This document shows, one piece after another, positions 39,236 to 39,637 of a stretch of 39,637 bases of DNA. Within the stretch, counting starts at the first letter, position 1. Each line of letters begins with the position of its first letter. This stretch comes from Kutzneria sp. (GTDB lineage Bacteria > Actinomycetota > Actinomycetes > Mycobacteriales > Pseudonocardiaceae), in assembly GCA_019239965.1 (NCBI GenBank), contig JAFAZC010000189.1, forward strand, positions 1 to 39,637, read 5' to 3'. Both the position numbers and the translations under genes were made by a program. The notes below the pieces were generated by a model that did not search any database, was not told where the DNA came from, and saw nothing but the letters and a program-made list of their open reading frames with translations.

Positions 39236-39637
39236 ATGGCTAGCTCGGTGACCGAGTCCATTCCCTCATATCCCTTCGGCACACCGGTGGGCTTAGAGAT
39301 CGACCCGAGATACCTCGAGTTGCGTCGCCATCGACCCGTTGCCCGGATACGTCTGCCCTACGGCGGCCAGGCATGGCTGGTCACCAGGCACGCGGATGTC
39401 AAGCAGGTGCTCAGCGATCCGCGGCTGAGTCTCGGCGCGGCGGCCGGCAGGCAGGACGTGCCGCGCTACACCGAACATCCGCCGCGGCCGGGCAACGTGC
39501 TGACCGGTCTGCCCTCGATGGATCCACCCGAGCACAGCAGGCTTCGCAGGCTCGCCGCCAAGGCCTTCACCGCACGACGCGTGGAGACCTTACGGCCTCG
39601 AGTCGAGGCACTGGTCGACGGTTTCCTCGACGACCTC
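39236..39637 (+). CDS. Cytochrome P450, N-terminal part (partial, cut by window end)
   Basis: An open frame from the ATG at 39236 (MASSVTESIPSYPFG, behind GGGAG) to the window end, 134 codons. PVARIRLPYGGQAWLVTRHADVKQVLSDPRLS is the N-terminal beta-sheet and B helix of actinobacterial P450s; MDPPEHSRLRRLAAKAFTARRVETLRP is the C-helix region with the conserved His-x-x-x-Arg that holds the haem propionate. The haem-binding Cys region lies beyond the window. The type (CYP105/107-like) suggests hydroxylation of a natural product, with external ferredoxin partners. It starts 80 bp after the methyltransferase and is probably co-transcribed. Confidence 0.93.
   Translation, partial: MASSVTESIPSYPFGTPVGLEIDPRYLELRRHRPVARIRLPYGGQAWLVTRHADVKQVLSDPRLSLGAAAGRQDVPRYTEHPPRPGNVLTGLPSMDPPEHSRLRRLAAKAFTARRVETLRPRVEALVDGFLDDL

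Overview
The window is high-GC actinobacterial chromosome. It carries bldD, mihF, an actinobacterial-type PriA and a B-4DMT-like gene, and many genes start with GTG. Gene order and content point to a filamentous actinomycete, most likely Pseudonocardiales (Amycolatopsis/Saccharothrix-like); this placement is inferred from gene content, not from a database search. Most of the window is core chromosome with a few accessory inserts, and a natural-product locus appears to begin at the right edge.

Left part (1-6.7 kb): the tail of a GNAT acetyltransferase; a Tat-exported 5'-nucleotidase family metallophosphoesterase; a decayed toxin next to a surviving ribbon-helix-helix antitoxin-like gene; an autoregulated ArsR/SRPBCC pair whose promoter sits between two operators; and the translation cluster def-fmt-rsmB (minus strand), whose genes overlap by 1-4 nt.

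6.8-11.9 kb (accessory insert): a GT87 mannosyltransferase-like membrane protein, an ECF sigma factor and a single-pass membrane protein (plus strand), then a convergent secreted gamma-glutamyltransferase. These separate def-fmt-rsmB from priA.

11.9-28.7 kb: a long, nearly all minus-strand housekeeping block. Read in its own direction it is pyrR-pyrB-pyrC-carA-carB-pyrF (the UMP pathway except dihydroorotate dehydrogenase and OMP-forming PyrE), then mihF-gmk-rpoZ-coaBC, then metK with a translationally coupled methyltransferase, a VapBC-like pair, and priA. The pyr operon has a PyrR-binding-loop-like hairpin at the pyrR ribosome binding site and a hairpin terminator after pyrF.

28.9-37 kb: bldD diverges from pyrR. 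Then come nusB and efp (minus), a three-gene insert (B-4DMT-like protein, beta-propeller lipoprotein, polytopic membrane protein), and the shikimate operon aroC-aroK-aroB-aroQ (minus), again with overlapping genes. In many relatives a pepQ-type peptidase lies between aroQ and efp; here the insert takes that place.

37.1-39.6 kb: a LysR regulator diverges from a leucine-carboxyl-methyltransferase-like O-methyltransferase, followed by a cytochrome P450 cut off by the window end. This looks like the first genes of a specialised-metabolite cluster.

No tRNA, rRNA, CRISPR array, insertion sequence, integrase or replication origin was recognised. No gene-free stretch exceeds about 300 bp. The longest are 28638-28916, 38029-38303, 20114-20374, 36896-37134 and 32512-32739; what they hold is listed below.
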